The translations under genes were made by a program, and so were the position numbers. From Candidatus Riflebacteria bacterium HGW-Riflebacteria-1 (GTDB lineage: Bacteria; Muiribacteriota; Ozemobacteria; Ozemobacterales; Ozemobacteraceae): a stretch of 64,000 nucleotides of DNA. Shown in pieces: positions 55,081 through 63,457 of this stretch. The notes beneath the pieces were generated by a model. The model saw only the letters and a list, made by a program, of their open reading frames with translations, did not search any database and was not told the origin of the DNA. Location of the stretch: positions 1-64,000 of the forward strand of contig PGYB01000003.1 in the NCBI GenBank assembly GCA_002839445.1, read 5' to 3'. The number at the start of each line of letters is the position of its first letter. Position 1 is the first letter of the stretch.

Positions 55081-55809
55081 ATGAGAACTACGGCGCAGAC
55101 AGGAAGCACATCACTGTATTGCCTTATTCTCATCACCGTATTTTTTGTTACCACCTCAGTGTATGAGCCATTAGCAAATGAACTCCTCACACTCAGCCAC
55201 CGCGCCCAGGTGCAGTTGCAGCTTTCCGGCCTGAAGACAGCGCTACTTTCTTATAGTGCAGACTTTCGTCACCTACCATTTACCGGCAGCGATCCGGCAC
55301 GACCCGAAGCCTACGCAGGCGCATGGTCGCTCATGATAACGGACGAGCCCGGCAAAAACATTTTCTGCAATGCAAAGATTCCATTAAATCAGGACGATTG
55401 GCAATACCTTGGCATGTCACCGCGCCATTATTCAGTCAGATGGCGTGGCCCCTATCTTGATCTGCCTGGAAAACGAGCCTTTACCGATAAATGGGGCAAT
55501 GCAATTACCTATTACTGTCTCGATGATGGCAAGCTTCTCAGAATCTTTTTGCATTCAGCCGGCGAAGACGGTGAATATGACCTTGCACATCCAAAACTGG
55601 CTTCAATCGCCAGAACTCTTGAGGGCAGTAAAGAAAAAAACTGGAACAGCATTTTCAACTTCTCTCAGCGAGCGATGCTGGATGCGCATCAACCTTTCTA
55701 TGATGGCGATGACCTGCTCCTGGAAGTTACCAGAATTCCAAAAAGCAAGCTGAAACCCAGTCTTGAAAAGTTAGCAAATATAGACACAAATTCGCAAAAC
55801 GAAGCCTGA
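55081..55809 (+). CDS. GspG-like pseudopilin-type protein with divergent leader
   Basis: N-terminal hydrophobic helix (about 12-36), then a globular region that follows the type II secretion major pseudopilin plan: an early Q-L-S-G-L-K-T-A-L stretch, RGPYLDLPGKRAFTDKWGN (compare GPYLxxxPxDPWGxP), then LHSAGEDGEYD (compare SxGxDGxxGG). The prepilin peptidase site G-F-T-L-I-E is missing; the leader reads LYCLILITVFFV. So it is either not processed as a pilin or an adapted relative anchored by its helix. No other secretion genes lie nearby. The 55810-56025 gap after it shows no feature. Confidence 0.7.
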   Translation: MRTTAQTGSTSLYCLILITVFFVTTSVYEPLANELLTLSHRAQVQLQLSGLKTALLSYSADFRHLPFTGSDPARPEAYAGAWSLMITDEPGKNIFCNAKIPLNQDDWQYLGMSPRHYSVRWRGPYLDLPGKRAFTDKWGNAITYYCLDDGKLLRIFLHSAGEDGEYDLAHPKLASIARTLEGSKEKNWNSIFNFSQRAMLDAHQPFYDGDDLLLEVTRIPKSKLKPSLEKLANIDTNSQNEA

Positions 55810-56025
55810 GGAAGCACAGGCCCTGTCTGGAATCAAAGAGAGCTACGCCGAAACCCGGCAATTTATCTGCGAAAAAAGACCAGCCTTTTGTCAGTATTGA
55901 GCATACAAATTATTGCTAAACCGCGAACTTCAGACCCATATTATTACCAGCATTCAGCCTGAAAGAGCTTTATCCTTTAAAATTGACAAAGGATTTCATA
56001 GTGTATAAGGCAGTGCAGAGAAAAG

Positions 56026-57150
56026 TTACCTGCCAGACGGAGTCTGGTAATCAAGCAGTTCTGTTGCACCATCGCGCACATGCAGTGGGCTGAGCATAGC
56101 GGCACCGATTTTGCCCTTCATGGCGGCGGCTTTAATTGCGGCCAGCGATCTGCTGTCGGAAGCAGACGTCAGAGTCACTGCTTCAGAGGCAAGTCGGTTA
56201 AACTCAAGAACGCCAGCGTCAAAACGGCGATAATACATGTCGACCTGGGTGCTGGCATGGCAGTTGCGGCAGCTCTCCTGCATGATCAGGCGCTTGTCGC
56301 CCCATTCTTCGCGATGCTCGCTGCGTGTTGCCGCGAGGTGCCACGACAGACGTTCGCCCGGGTTATGAGTTGCCGAAGCAGTTCCGGTTGAAGGCGCCAG
56401 ATGGCAGACATAGCAGTCGGGGCGCTTAAGTGCCTCATTAACCGGCTTAAAACCAGACTTATCGAGATTTACGGCAGCAGAGGTCATCTGCCAGTCGTTG
56501 CCGTGTCGCGACGCCTTCCAGGCTTCATAAGCCGGCCCGGTATCGCCACGATGGCATTTTCCACAGGTTTCCGGACTGCGGGCGCGGGCCATTGAGTCAT
56601 CGTGATGACCGTGACAGGCAGCGCAATTGCCACGGCTGCCATCAGTGTTGATGCGGCCGATACCATGGTTCGGCCAGGTATTGTCAAGCGGGCGACCGCG
56701 TTGCATGCGCAGATCGTTGCCATGGCAGATGGCACAGCTCTGCTCGAACAAAGCTGGCGACTGGGTTCGCATGGGCTCATCTCGAATCGTCTCAAAAGCC
56801 TCAGCATGGCTGGACTGAGAAAAAGATTCATACTGCGCAGGGTGGCATTCGGCGCAGGTTCGCGGCGAAACCGGCAACTGCACAGAAAAACTGAAGTGAC
56901 CATTTTTAGCGGCCGAATCTTTGGGATCAGCCTTATGGCACTCATAGCAACCCACCCCATGTTTTGCGTGTGTGCTGTTTTCCCAGGTTTCAACAAGTTT
57001 GATCTGGCGGGGACCATGACAGGCGAGACAGCGCGCTGTTTCATCAGAAGTATGCGCGCTTGTCGTAGTGTTTACCTGCGCCGGCAAAGCCAGAGCGACC
57101 AACGCAAACAGCAGGCCTGACAAAAATATTCTATTGTTAAAGATAGTCAT
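56026..57150 (-). CDS. Octaheme c-type cytochrome, hydroxylamine oxidoreductase (HAO) family
   Basis: A periplasmic multiheme cytochrome with signal peptide (1-24) and eight CxxCH motifs starting at residues 41, 68, 99, 139, 176, 196, 246 and 294. Segments such as NHGIGRINTDGSRGNC, then AACHGHH and CGKCH, and AYEAWKASRHGNDW are characteristic of HAO-type octahemes. At 374 residues it is shorter than classical HAO (about 550). Y306/Y307 follow the last heme, where the HAO cross-linking tyrosine should be tested. It could reduce nitrite or hydroxylamine or oxidise hydroxylamine. Last gene of the nqr-like operon, 23 bp after nqrF. Confidence 0.88.
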   Translation of the reverse strand: MTIFNNRIFLSGLLFALVALALPAQVNTTTSAHTSDETARCLACHGPRQIKLVETWENSTHAKHGVGCYECHKADPKDSAAKNGHFSFSVQLPVSPRTCAECHPAQYESFSQSSHAEAFETIRDEPMRTQSPALFEQSCAICHGNDLRMQRGRPLDNTWPNHGIGRINTDGSRGNCAACHGHHDDSMARARSPETCGKCHRGDTGPAYEAWKASRHGNDWQMTSAAVNLDKSGFKPVNEALKRPDCYVCHLAPSTGTASATHNPGERLSWHLAATRSEHREEWGDKRLIMQESCRNCHASTQVDMYYRRFDAGVLEFNRLASEAVTLTSASDSRSLAAIKAAAMKGKIGAAMLSPLHVRDGATELLDYQTPSGR

Positions 57151-57173
57151 TTTCCAAATCTGTCTTCAAAATT

Positions 57174-58274
57174 TCACGAAAAATCGAACGGGTCGGTGAG
57201 TATTCTATCAGAGGCGAGGCCTTTCGCAACAAGTACTTTTGTTACCGCCTGCATCATCGGCGTGGGGCCGCAGACAAAGGCGACCGCAGCGGCAGCATCG
57301 GTAAAATGTTGCTGTTCGAGCAGCTCATGAATCATGCCGCGACTACCAACCCAGCCTTCTTCAAGCAACGGGTTAGAAAGCGCCGGTAGATAGCTGAATG
57401 AACCATTGTTCCCTGCCAGGTCGCGAAAATATTCTTCACAATAAAGGTTGCGGCGGCTGCGCGCGCCATGAAAAAGCCATACCGGCTGCGGAAAACCAAG
57501 TTCACGAAGTTGTTCGAGAATCGAGCGCAGCGGCGCCAGCCCAACTCCGCCGGCCACCAGTATTATCGGCCGTTGCACATGCTCGTCGCTCAAGAACATT
57601 TCGCCGAATGGCCCGCTGACTTCCAGCTCTGCGCCTGTCTGAAGCTGATGCAAATAACTGCTGACCACACCGCCAGAAACCCGTTGAACGTCAAGAGAAA
57701 AGCCATTTTTCACGCTGGCCGGCGACGAAATCGAATAAGCGCGCAGAACCCTTTCCCACGGCATTTGATAAAAGACCTGCAGATATTGACCAGGCTTGAA
57801 AGCAAGCTCAGCATTGCCTTGAACACTGAACTGCAAAGTTTTAATGTCTTCGGCCACGTTCTGTGAAGTTTCGAGTCGTGCCCGCAGCAGTTTCGCCACC
57901 AGCAGCGATTCTGCAACCTCAATTTCGATATTCTGGCGAATCTTCACCTGACAGGCAAGCCGCGAAAGTGCCTGTAGATGCTGTGGTGACAGCAGGATTG
58001 TTTCCATTGGTGTCACCGCGCTGCCACCGGCAATGACCTTTACTTCACAACGGCCACAGGTCCCCTTGCCACCACAGGCGGCCGGCAAAAAGACGTCAGC
58101 TTCTGCGAGCGCCGGCAACAGGCTTTGACCGCGTCTGACCGGACGCATTGAAGCTTTGTTTACCGTTAGATCGGCTTCACCGCTCTGACGCAAGAATTGC
58201 CCGGATAAAGCCACAAGGGCGCAGAGAATAAAAATAAAAGCATTGATCAGAATGATTACCAGTAGCGCCTGCAT
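57174..58274 (-). CDS. nqrF: NqrF-like NADH oxidising subunit
   Basis: Entry module of the redox pump. One N-terminal membrane helix (about 3-25), a 2Fe-2S ferredoxin domain with C67, C73, C76 and C108 (ACGGKGTCGRCEVKV and LACQV), then a ferredoxin reductase pair: FAD-binding RAYSISSPAS near 177-186 and NAD-binding LVAGGVGLAPLRSIL near 240, ending CGPTPMM. Length 366, slightly shorter than the usual 400. Start directly abuts the next subunit gene. Its presence marks the complex as Nqr-type rather than Rnf-type. Confidence 0.92.
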   Translation of the reverse strand: MQALLVIILINAFIFILCALVALSGQFLRQSGEADLTVNKASMRPVRRGQSLLPALAEADVFLPAACGGKGTCGRCEVKVIAGGSAVTPMETILLSPQHLQALSRLACQVKIRQNIEIEVAESLLVAKLLRARLETSQNVAEDIKTLQFSVQGNAELAFKPGQYLQVFYQMPWERVLRAYSISSPASVKNGFSLDVQRVSGGVVSSYLHQLQTGAELEVSGPFGEMFLSDEHVQRPIILVAGGVGLAPLRSILEQLRELGFPQPVWLFHGARSRRNLYCEEYFRDLAGNNGSFSYLPALSNPLLEEGWVGSRGMIHELLEQQHFTDAAAAVAFVCGPTPMMQAVTKVLVAKGLASDRILTDPFDFS

Positions 58275-58876
58275 CAGAGGCCTCCGCTCATCAGCTCAGT
58301 GATGCCAGAAAAGGCAAGGGCGATGACAGCAGCAATCAACATGGTGATGCCGGTTTTACCGAGATGAACCGGAACAGCTGTGAGATCGATACGGCGGCGC
58401 ACAGAGGCAATTATGCAGATAACCAGCCACCAGCCAATTCCGCTGCCTGCCGCAAAAACCAGCGACTGAACCAGAGAATACTCGCGGAGCACCGCAAACA
58501 TTGCGACACCTAGAATCGCACAGTTAACGGTAATCAGCGGCAGAAAAATGCCGAAAACCTCATATATCGACGGAAAAAACCTGTCGAGAAACTGTTCAAG
58601 CAGCTGAACTACCGCAGCGATGATTGAAACAAAAAACAATAACTGCAGGTATTCGAGCGCCAGAGGCCTCAGCAGAAGATTATAAACCGCCCAGTTCGCA
58701 GCGGTCGTGATCAGCATGACCATGCTGACCGTCAGACCCATATTGAAAGAAGCCTTAAGATCGGCCGAGATCGAGATCAGCGGGCAAATGCCAAGAAAGT
58801 AATAAAGAGCGACATTCTCTGAGACAGCGGCAGTGAAGAAAAGAGTCAGCAGAGGTATCTGCAGGGCGGGTTCCAT
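58274..58876 (-). CDS. nqrE: NqrE/RnfA-like membrane subunit
   Basis: Six-helix inner-membrane subunit of the NqrDE/RnfAE pair. Conserved AVSENVALYYFLGICPLIS and PLITVNCAILGVA contain the two cysteines that, with those of the partner, hold an Fe centre in the membrane. 200 residues, the family length. Overlaps nqrF by one base and nqrD by one base, so translation is coupled. Confidence 0.93.
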   Translation of the reverse strand: MEPALQIPLLTLFFTAAVSENVALYYFLGICPLISISADLKASFNMGLTVSMVMLITTAANWAVYNLLLRPLALEYLQLLFFVSIIAAVVQLLEQFLDRFFPSIYEVFGIFLPLITVNCAILGVAMFAVLREYSLVQSLVFAAGSGIGWWLVICIIASVRRRIDLTAVPVHLGKTGITMLIAAVIALAFSGITELMSGGL

Positions 58877-59478
58877 CAGCTGTCCCTCCTGGCGAGAGTT
58901 CTGAGCCAGTTTACCGCGAACAGCAGGGCGGCAAAAACGATAAAGGCGCCGGGCGGCGAATTAAAGACCCGACACGGAATATAGAAATCAGGCGCTACCT
59001 GCAGGCCCCACAGTGTGCCATTGCCAAGAAATTCGCGAATTGCAGCGATTGTGAGCAGAACAATAGCATAACCCATGGCGACTCCGAGCGCGTCAAAAAT
59101 GGCTTCAACAGGGCGATGCGAGGCGGCATAAGCTTCGAGGCGACCCATAACCACGCAGTTGGTGACAATCAGGCCGACGTATGGCCCGAGCGCTCTGGCG
59201 ACATCAGGAAAAAGCGCGCGCAGAGTCTGCTCGACAGCAATAACAACGGTTACAATTATCAGCATGTATGAGAGCAAGCGGTAGCGAAATGGAATGTAAT
59301 AGCGCAAAGCCGCGACAATAGCCGAACTGAATAATGTCGTGATGCCGACCATGACCGCCATGAAAAAGGCGTTCTCGACCTTCAGCGTCACCGCCAGAGT
59401 TGAACACAGGCCCAGCGCAAGAATGAACACCGGATTATTCGGAATCAGCCCCTCCCAGAGTATGCGAAGGTATCTCAT
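58876..59478 (-). CDS. nqrD: NqrD/RnfE-like membrane subunit
   Basis: Homologue and partner of the preceding subunit, with inverted topology. NNPVFILALGLCSTLAVT and GLIVTNCVVMGRLEAYA carry the conserved cysteines for the shared Fe site. Six helices, 200 residues. Overlaps the nqrC start by four bases. Confidence 0.93.
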   Translation of the reverse strand: MRYLRILWEGLIPNNPVFILALGLCSTLAVTLKVENAFFMAVMVGITTLFSSAIVAALRYYIPFRYRLLSYMLIIVTVVIAVEQTLRALFPDVARALGPYVGLIVTNCVVMGRLEAYAASHRPVEAIFDALGVAMGYAIVLLTIAAIREFLGNGTLWGLQVAPDFYIPCRVFNSPPGAFIVFAALLFAVNWLRTLARRDS

Positions 59479-60086
59479 GGCCTTACCTCCGCGCTGGCCT
59501 GTCCGACAGATACCACCTGGTCGAGCTGCCGCAAAGCGCGATTAATAATTGTCTCCACTGCCCGCGAAGTTATTGTCGCGCCAGAAACAGCGTCAAACTG
59601 GTTGGCGCGTATCCGGATAGCTTTCATTTCAACACCTGATGCGGCTTCCATATCATCGAACTGCTCAAAAAATGTGTCTTCACCGATACGGTCGCCAAGA
59701 CCGGCCGTTTCATTCTGTTCGAGAACGCGCATGCCGATTATGCGACGATGCGTGCGATCATAGGCGAACATCAGCGCGATTTCAGCCCACATTCCGGCTC
59801 CACGCGCCTGACATAACCAGACATCAGCTTTTGCATTTCTCTGCCACAATTGAATGCGGCCACGATTGCGCAAAGTAAAGTATTGATTGAAAGCAGCTAC
59901 TGCAGCCGCCGGCTCTTCGGGCATTTCCAGAGCGCATATCTGACCGGCGGCGATTATGGCGGCCACACTGAGGTCGGCACGCGAACCAACGCCGGCGCGG
60001 GTAATCAGCAGCAGTAAGGCGCATACGGTGGCCAGGACAAGCATGAATTTTACTTCGCTGACAAAGCCGGTAAATTTTGCGTTCAC
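59475..60086 (-). CDS. nqrC: NqrC/RnfG-like FMN-binding subunit
   Basis: A single N-terminal membrane helix (about 10-30), then a periplasmic FMN_bind domain. The covalent flavin motif D165-A-V-S-G-A-T171 is intact (T171 takes FMN via ApbE), as is ETAGLGDRI, the usual E-T-P-G-L-G site. 203 residues. It would pass electrons on the periplasmic side, the compartment where the octaheme cytochrome should lie. Overlaps nqrB by four bases. Confidence 0.92.
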   Translation of the reverse strand: MNAKFTGFVSEVKFMLVLATVCALLLLITRAGVGSRADLSVAAIIAAGQICALEMPEEPAAAVAAFNQYFTLRNRGRIQLWQRNAKADVWLCQARGAGMWAEIALMFAYDRTHRRIIGMRVLEQNETAGLGDRIGEDTFFEQFDDMEAASGVEMKAIRIRANQFDAVSGATITSRAVETIINRALRQLDQVVSVGQASAEVRP

Positions 60087-61036
60087 TGCGGCACCGCCCT
60101 TTTCAGCATCAGCAGATCGCAGAGCAATGGCGAGAGAACCTGCATGAGCAGGAGTGCAAATACCGGGCCCAGCGGGTTTTCAGATCTGGCAGTGAACAGC
60201 AGCACCAGAGCTGCAAACAGCATAGCAGAAACAATCTGCTCACCAACTGCTTCGGGTAGTGTGTGATAATCGGCAATTGCGGTCAGAACAAGAGCCGGCA
60301 CCAGACCAAGCAACAAAGGATGCAGCGGCGAAAGGGCGATCCAGCCCAAATACTGTGCCAGCATCGAAAAAACCGGAACACAAAGACACAGCGTCAGCCA
60401 CCAGATGCGGCGACGCGCAAACATCAGCGCCAGCAGACCTGACAGCAGCAGCAGGGGCAAAGTAAAAACACTGCCCGGCACAGCCGGCAGATCACCGGCG
60501 ACTGTTGCCCGCAACAGCCTTTCAGCTGGCACAGCCGTGTAATAAAACCATAGCGGCCGCGTCGGCGGCACGCCGGCGGTCCAGACGCGATAACCGGAGT
60601 CAGCAGATGGCAAAGGTTTTGAAGCGCTCAAGCTGGCGGTAGAGCTATAACCCGCCAGCATCAAAATTACTGCAACCGCAACCGGATTAAAAAAATGTCG
60701 ACGAAACCCGCCAAAACTGCTGATACTAACCAGATACGCAAGAATCAGAATAAAAGGAATCAGCCACAAAGCTAACCCCAACGGATAAAACAAAGGGAAC
60801 AAAAAGAACAGCGACCAGCAAAACGGTATTTCATCGGCCTTTAGGTCGCTTTCAGCTGACTGTCTGACCAGTAGAAAGAACCAGCAGCAAAAACCGGTTG
60901 CTATGCTCAGGCCGGCAGCAGCAGCGAACTTCTGCCCGAACCTTCCCCAGACGGCAAAATATAGCGGCAGCAGAACCAGCACCATCAGCCAGTCTGCTCC
61001 GCCAAAATTGTTCTGTTTTGCGCCGCGCTCGCTCAC
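60083..61036 (-). CDS. nqrB: NqrB/RnfD-like membrane subunit, divergent
   Basis: Polytopic subunit with about nine or ten helices and a conserved FFNPVAVAVILML segment. It is 317 residues, short even for RnfD. The normal covalent FMN motif (D-x-x-S/T-G-A-T-P-L) is not found; the matching loop reads GVPPTRPLW, so flavinylation here may be lost. I chose GTG at 61036 with GGACGG 5 bases before it; the TTG at 61051 has no ribosome site. First gene of the operon; no nqrA, rnfB or rnfC precedes it, since the next gene upstream is divergent. Confidence 0.82.
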   Translation of the reverse strand: MSERGAKQNNFGGADWLMVLVLLPLYFAVWGRFGQKFAAAAGLSIATGFCCWFFLLVRQSAESDLKADEIPFCWSLFFLFPLFYPLGLALWLIPFILILAYLVSISSFGGFRRHFFNPVAVAVILMLAGYSSTASLSASKPLPSADSGYRVWTAGVPPTRPLWFYYTAVPAERLLRATVAGDLPAVPGSVFTLPLLLLSGLLALMFARRRIWWLTLCLCVPVFSMLAQYLGWIALSPLHPLLLGLVPALVLTAIADYHTLPEAVGEQIVSAMLFAALVLLFTARSENPLGPVFALLLMQVLSPLLCDLLMLKRAVPQ

Positions 61037-61230
61037 TGCAACCGTCCACAATAAAATTTACGCCATTCTATCACATGTAACTCAACTCTTAGCTTACTGT
61101 GCAAATATTATACATTTTGCAGAAAAGGCTAAACTTTTCAGGGGGTACGTGCCGATAAGAATAAGGGGAAGTGTTTTTATTTTCCCTCGAAAACATAAGG
61201 ATGTGTGAATTTACTCAAGGAGGAGTAACA

Positions 61231-62343
61231 ATGGCTATTGCTGCGTCTGTCCTTTCACAACGCTTCATGCGGACCAACCGATTCTCGCAGGCGATCGACG
61301 CCTTTTTCAAGCGAGAAGACAAAGCGCCCGCCAAGGCAAAATCCAGCATCGAGAATGATCTGCTTGAACTCTCGCCGATGAACCAGATGCGTCAGACCAT
61401 CACTCAGTTCCGGCAGCAGACATCGGTGCAGTCCGAACTGAAAGTCAAGCTCACCTTCAATACTCGCGGGATTGAGGAAGGGGCTGACGGCGACGTAAAG
61501 CTTGAGCGCGACCTCGATCTGATGCTGCGTATTATCAGCAAGGACGATAAAGAGTATGCGACTCTCAAAGCCCGCTACGAAAAGATGATGAAGCTTGCCC
61601 AGACCAACGTCGCCGAAAGTTCGAGTGAAGCCAGGGTCAGTGCGCAATCTGCAGCAGTTCAGGAGTCTGAAACAGCACAGACTGGAGTAGAAATACCGCA
61701 GAACGGCAAGCCGATGACGCTGGCACAGATGATTGCAGTTCAGGAAAGCCGCACTACCATGCAGCTTGACCTGAAGTTCAAGCAGACAACTACCGCCGAA
61801 GGCCGTATTGGCATAACCCTCGAAGAACTCGGTATCAAGAAGGTTGATCCGCTGGTGCTTGACCTCTCCGGTGAAGGCATCAATCTTACTGAAGCCGGCA
61901 AAGGTGCGATTTTCGACATTACTGCCGATGGCAAGCTCGACAGCACGGCCTGGGTGCGTGGCAACACCGCGATGCTTGTCTATGACCGTAACGGCAATGG
62001 TGTCATTGATAACGGCAGCGAGCTGTTTGGCGACCAGAACGGCGCTGAACACGGTTTTGCCGAGCTGGCAAAATATGACAGTAATGGTGACAACAAGATA
62101 AACTTTCTCGACCCGATATTCAAGGCACTCAAGCTCTACCGCGACCTGAACGGTGACGGCAAAATTGATAAAAATGAACTGCAGACTCTGCCAGAACTCG
62201 GCATAAAAGCGCTTAACCTCAACTTTATGCGCACTAATGCCGACATCAAAGGCAATTCACTGGTGCTGACCGGAAACTTTGAGCGTGAAGACGGCTCTAC
62301 CGGGCAGCTGGCCGATGTTCTGCTGGGCTACCGAAAAGTCTGA
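61231..62343 (+). CDS. Calcium-binding EF-hand/RTX-like protein
   Basis: No signal peptide is seen. The N-terminal 200 residues are helical and Gln/Glu-rich. The region 205-350 follows a plan seen in large RTX or cadherin-like exoproteins: DPLVLDLSGEGINLTEAG, then VYDRNGNGVIDNGSELFGD, KYDSNGDNKINFLDPIF and YRDLNGDGKIDKNELQTL. The three D-x-(N/D)-G-(N/D)-x-I-(D/N) loops are good calcium sites. It may be exported by a route without a cleaved leader. The ATG at 61231 has AAGGAGGAG 6-7 bases upstream; the earlier in-frame ATG is rejected. Confidence 0.8.
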   Translation: MAIAASVLSQRFMRTNRFSQAIDAFFKREDKAPAKAKSSIENDLLELSPMNQMRQTITQFRQQTSVQSELKVKLTFNTRGIEEGADGDVKLERDLDLMLRIISKDDKEYATLKARYEKMMKLAQTNVAESSSEARVSAQSAAVQESETAQTGVEIPQNGKPMTLAQMIAVQESRTTMQLDLKFKQTTTAEGRIGITLEELGIKKVDPLVLDLSGEGINLTEAGKGAIFDITADGKLDSTAWVRGNTAMLVYDRNGNGVIDNGSELFGDQNGAEHGFAELAKYDSNGDNKINFLDPIFKALKLYRDLNGDGKIDKNELQTLPELGIKALNLNFMRTNADIKGNSLVLTGNFEREDGSTGQLADVLLGYRKV

Positions 62344-62354
62344 GGTCACTTGGC

Positions 62355-62573
62355 CCTCCGTCACATTTGAATTGCTGGTTACAAATCGTCATTGCGAGGA
62401 GCGTGCGACGAAGCAATCTCATTGTTCGTGCGATTAGCTCAGAGCTGGCTTTTTGGCCACGGACGGCCTTATACATTTGCGCCACAGGAATGGCGCGCAA
62501 ATGTGCTGCCTTCGGCAAACCGCTTCGCTGTGCTCGCAATGACAATGAACCCTTGAACTATATGTGACAGAGG
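62355..62573. repeat. MITE-like element with nested inverted repeats
   Basis: Outer ends CCTCCGTCACAT (62355-62366) and ATGTGACAGAGG (62562-62573) are inverted with one mismatch. Inner ends GTCATTGCGAG (62388-62398) and CTCGCAATGAC (62533-62543) are a perfect 11-bp inversion. The centre has the 35-bp module shared with 16888-16922 and a hairpin around TTTGCGCCA...TGGCGCGCAAA. No coding frame of note in the whole 62344-62611 gap. Confidence 0.75.
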
Positions 62574-62611
62574 ACTGGATTCTCGCAGGAGCAAGGTCGT
62601 AGATATCCTCA

Positions 62612-63262
62612 CTAACTCAGTATTACGACGAGCGCGACGATAAAAACTACGATTGCGCCGAAAAACATCAGCGAGGCAATTGTTGGCAGACCGAATTCGC
62701 TGATGACATCACTCCAGTTCCAGTCGCGGTATTCAAATACCGGGTGCGCGCCGGCAATGGCAACCTGAACGGTTTTCTGGTTCTCACCGGGAAAGTATTC
62801 GCAGCCGACGGCTGTCGCAAGCCTTTCGGCAAGTCGATTGCTGTCAAACACTGACTTGACACTGGCTTCAGAAACACCGACGAGACGACCTGATTTCAGC
62901 AGCATGGCGACCTGGTATTCCCACCAGGTCTGAACTCGTGCGCGGTTATGTATGCCCTTTACCGTAAACGCAGCCACTTCGTCAAAGCGGCAGAAACGCG
63001 TGCGTCTTTCCCAGGTTCCAAGCCTGATCAAATGCAAAACTTGCGCAGTCTCAACTTCGAATTCGAAACTGGCAGTGAGATTAAGCCCAACCCAGGCAAT
63101 AACAACCATGAATGTAAGCGCAGAAAGCAGCATTAGAGCGGCATCGCCACCACCACCTATTGCCAGCCACGCTGCGGCTATAACGCTGGTTAAAAACGCC
63201 ACAAAGACTATGGGAAAAATGAAGCTGGCGAGCTTTGATCGATACTGGCAGATTATTGGCAT
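62612..63262 (-). CDS. Membrane protein with PH-like middle domain, unknown
   Basis: Two N-terminal helices (about 12-35, 45-65), then a 100-residue soluble part with strands like FEFEVETAQVLHLIRLGTWE and AMLLKSGRLVGVSEAS. The order resembles bacterial PH-type domains of the YdbS/YdbT kind. A final membrane helix closes the protein (PTIASLMFFGAIVVFIVALVV). Function unknown. ATG at 63262 is preferred over a TTG 13 codons upstream that has no ribosome site. Reads toward the MITE-like repeat. Confidence 0.65.
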   Translation of the reverse strand: MPIICQYRSKLASFIFPIVFVAFLTSVIAAAWLAIGGGGDAALMLLSALTFMVVIAWVGLNLTASFEFEVETAQVLHLIRLGTWERRTRFCRFDEVAAFTVKGIHNRARVQTWWEYQVAMLLKSGRLVGVSEASVKSVFDSNRLAERLATAVGCEYFPGENQKTVQVAIAGAHPVFEYRDWNWSDVISEFGLPTIASLMFFGAIVVFIVALVVILS

Positions 63263-63457
63263 GGCACTGACCAACTTTTGTTTTTGTAAAGACGCCGGCA
63301 ATATTTTTTACAAAAAGGCGTTGCCTCTCTGAGGGAGCAACGACAAAGCCCTTCAAATGCGAAATTGCGCGGCAAAAAGCAACGAAGCAACATATCGAAC
63401 TAGCGAATCAACCGGCGAGCACAAGACCTCAATTACCGTTGGCTGCAACTGCAAGAC

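Noticed and set aside
61255..62052. 265-codon minus-strand frame
   Set aside because: Shadow of the EF-hand-like gene, which has a strong ribosome site and clear calcium loops.
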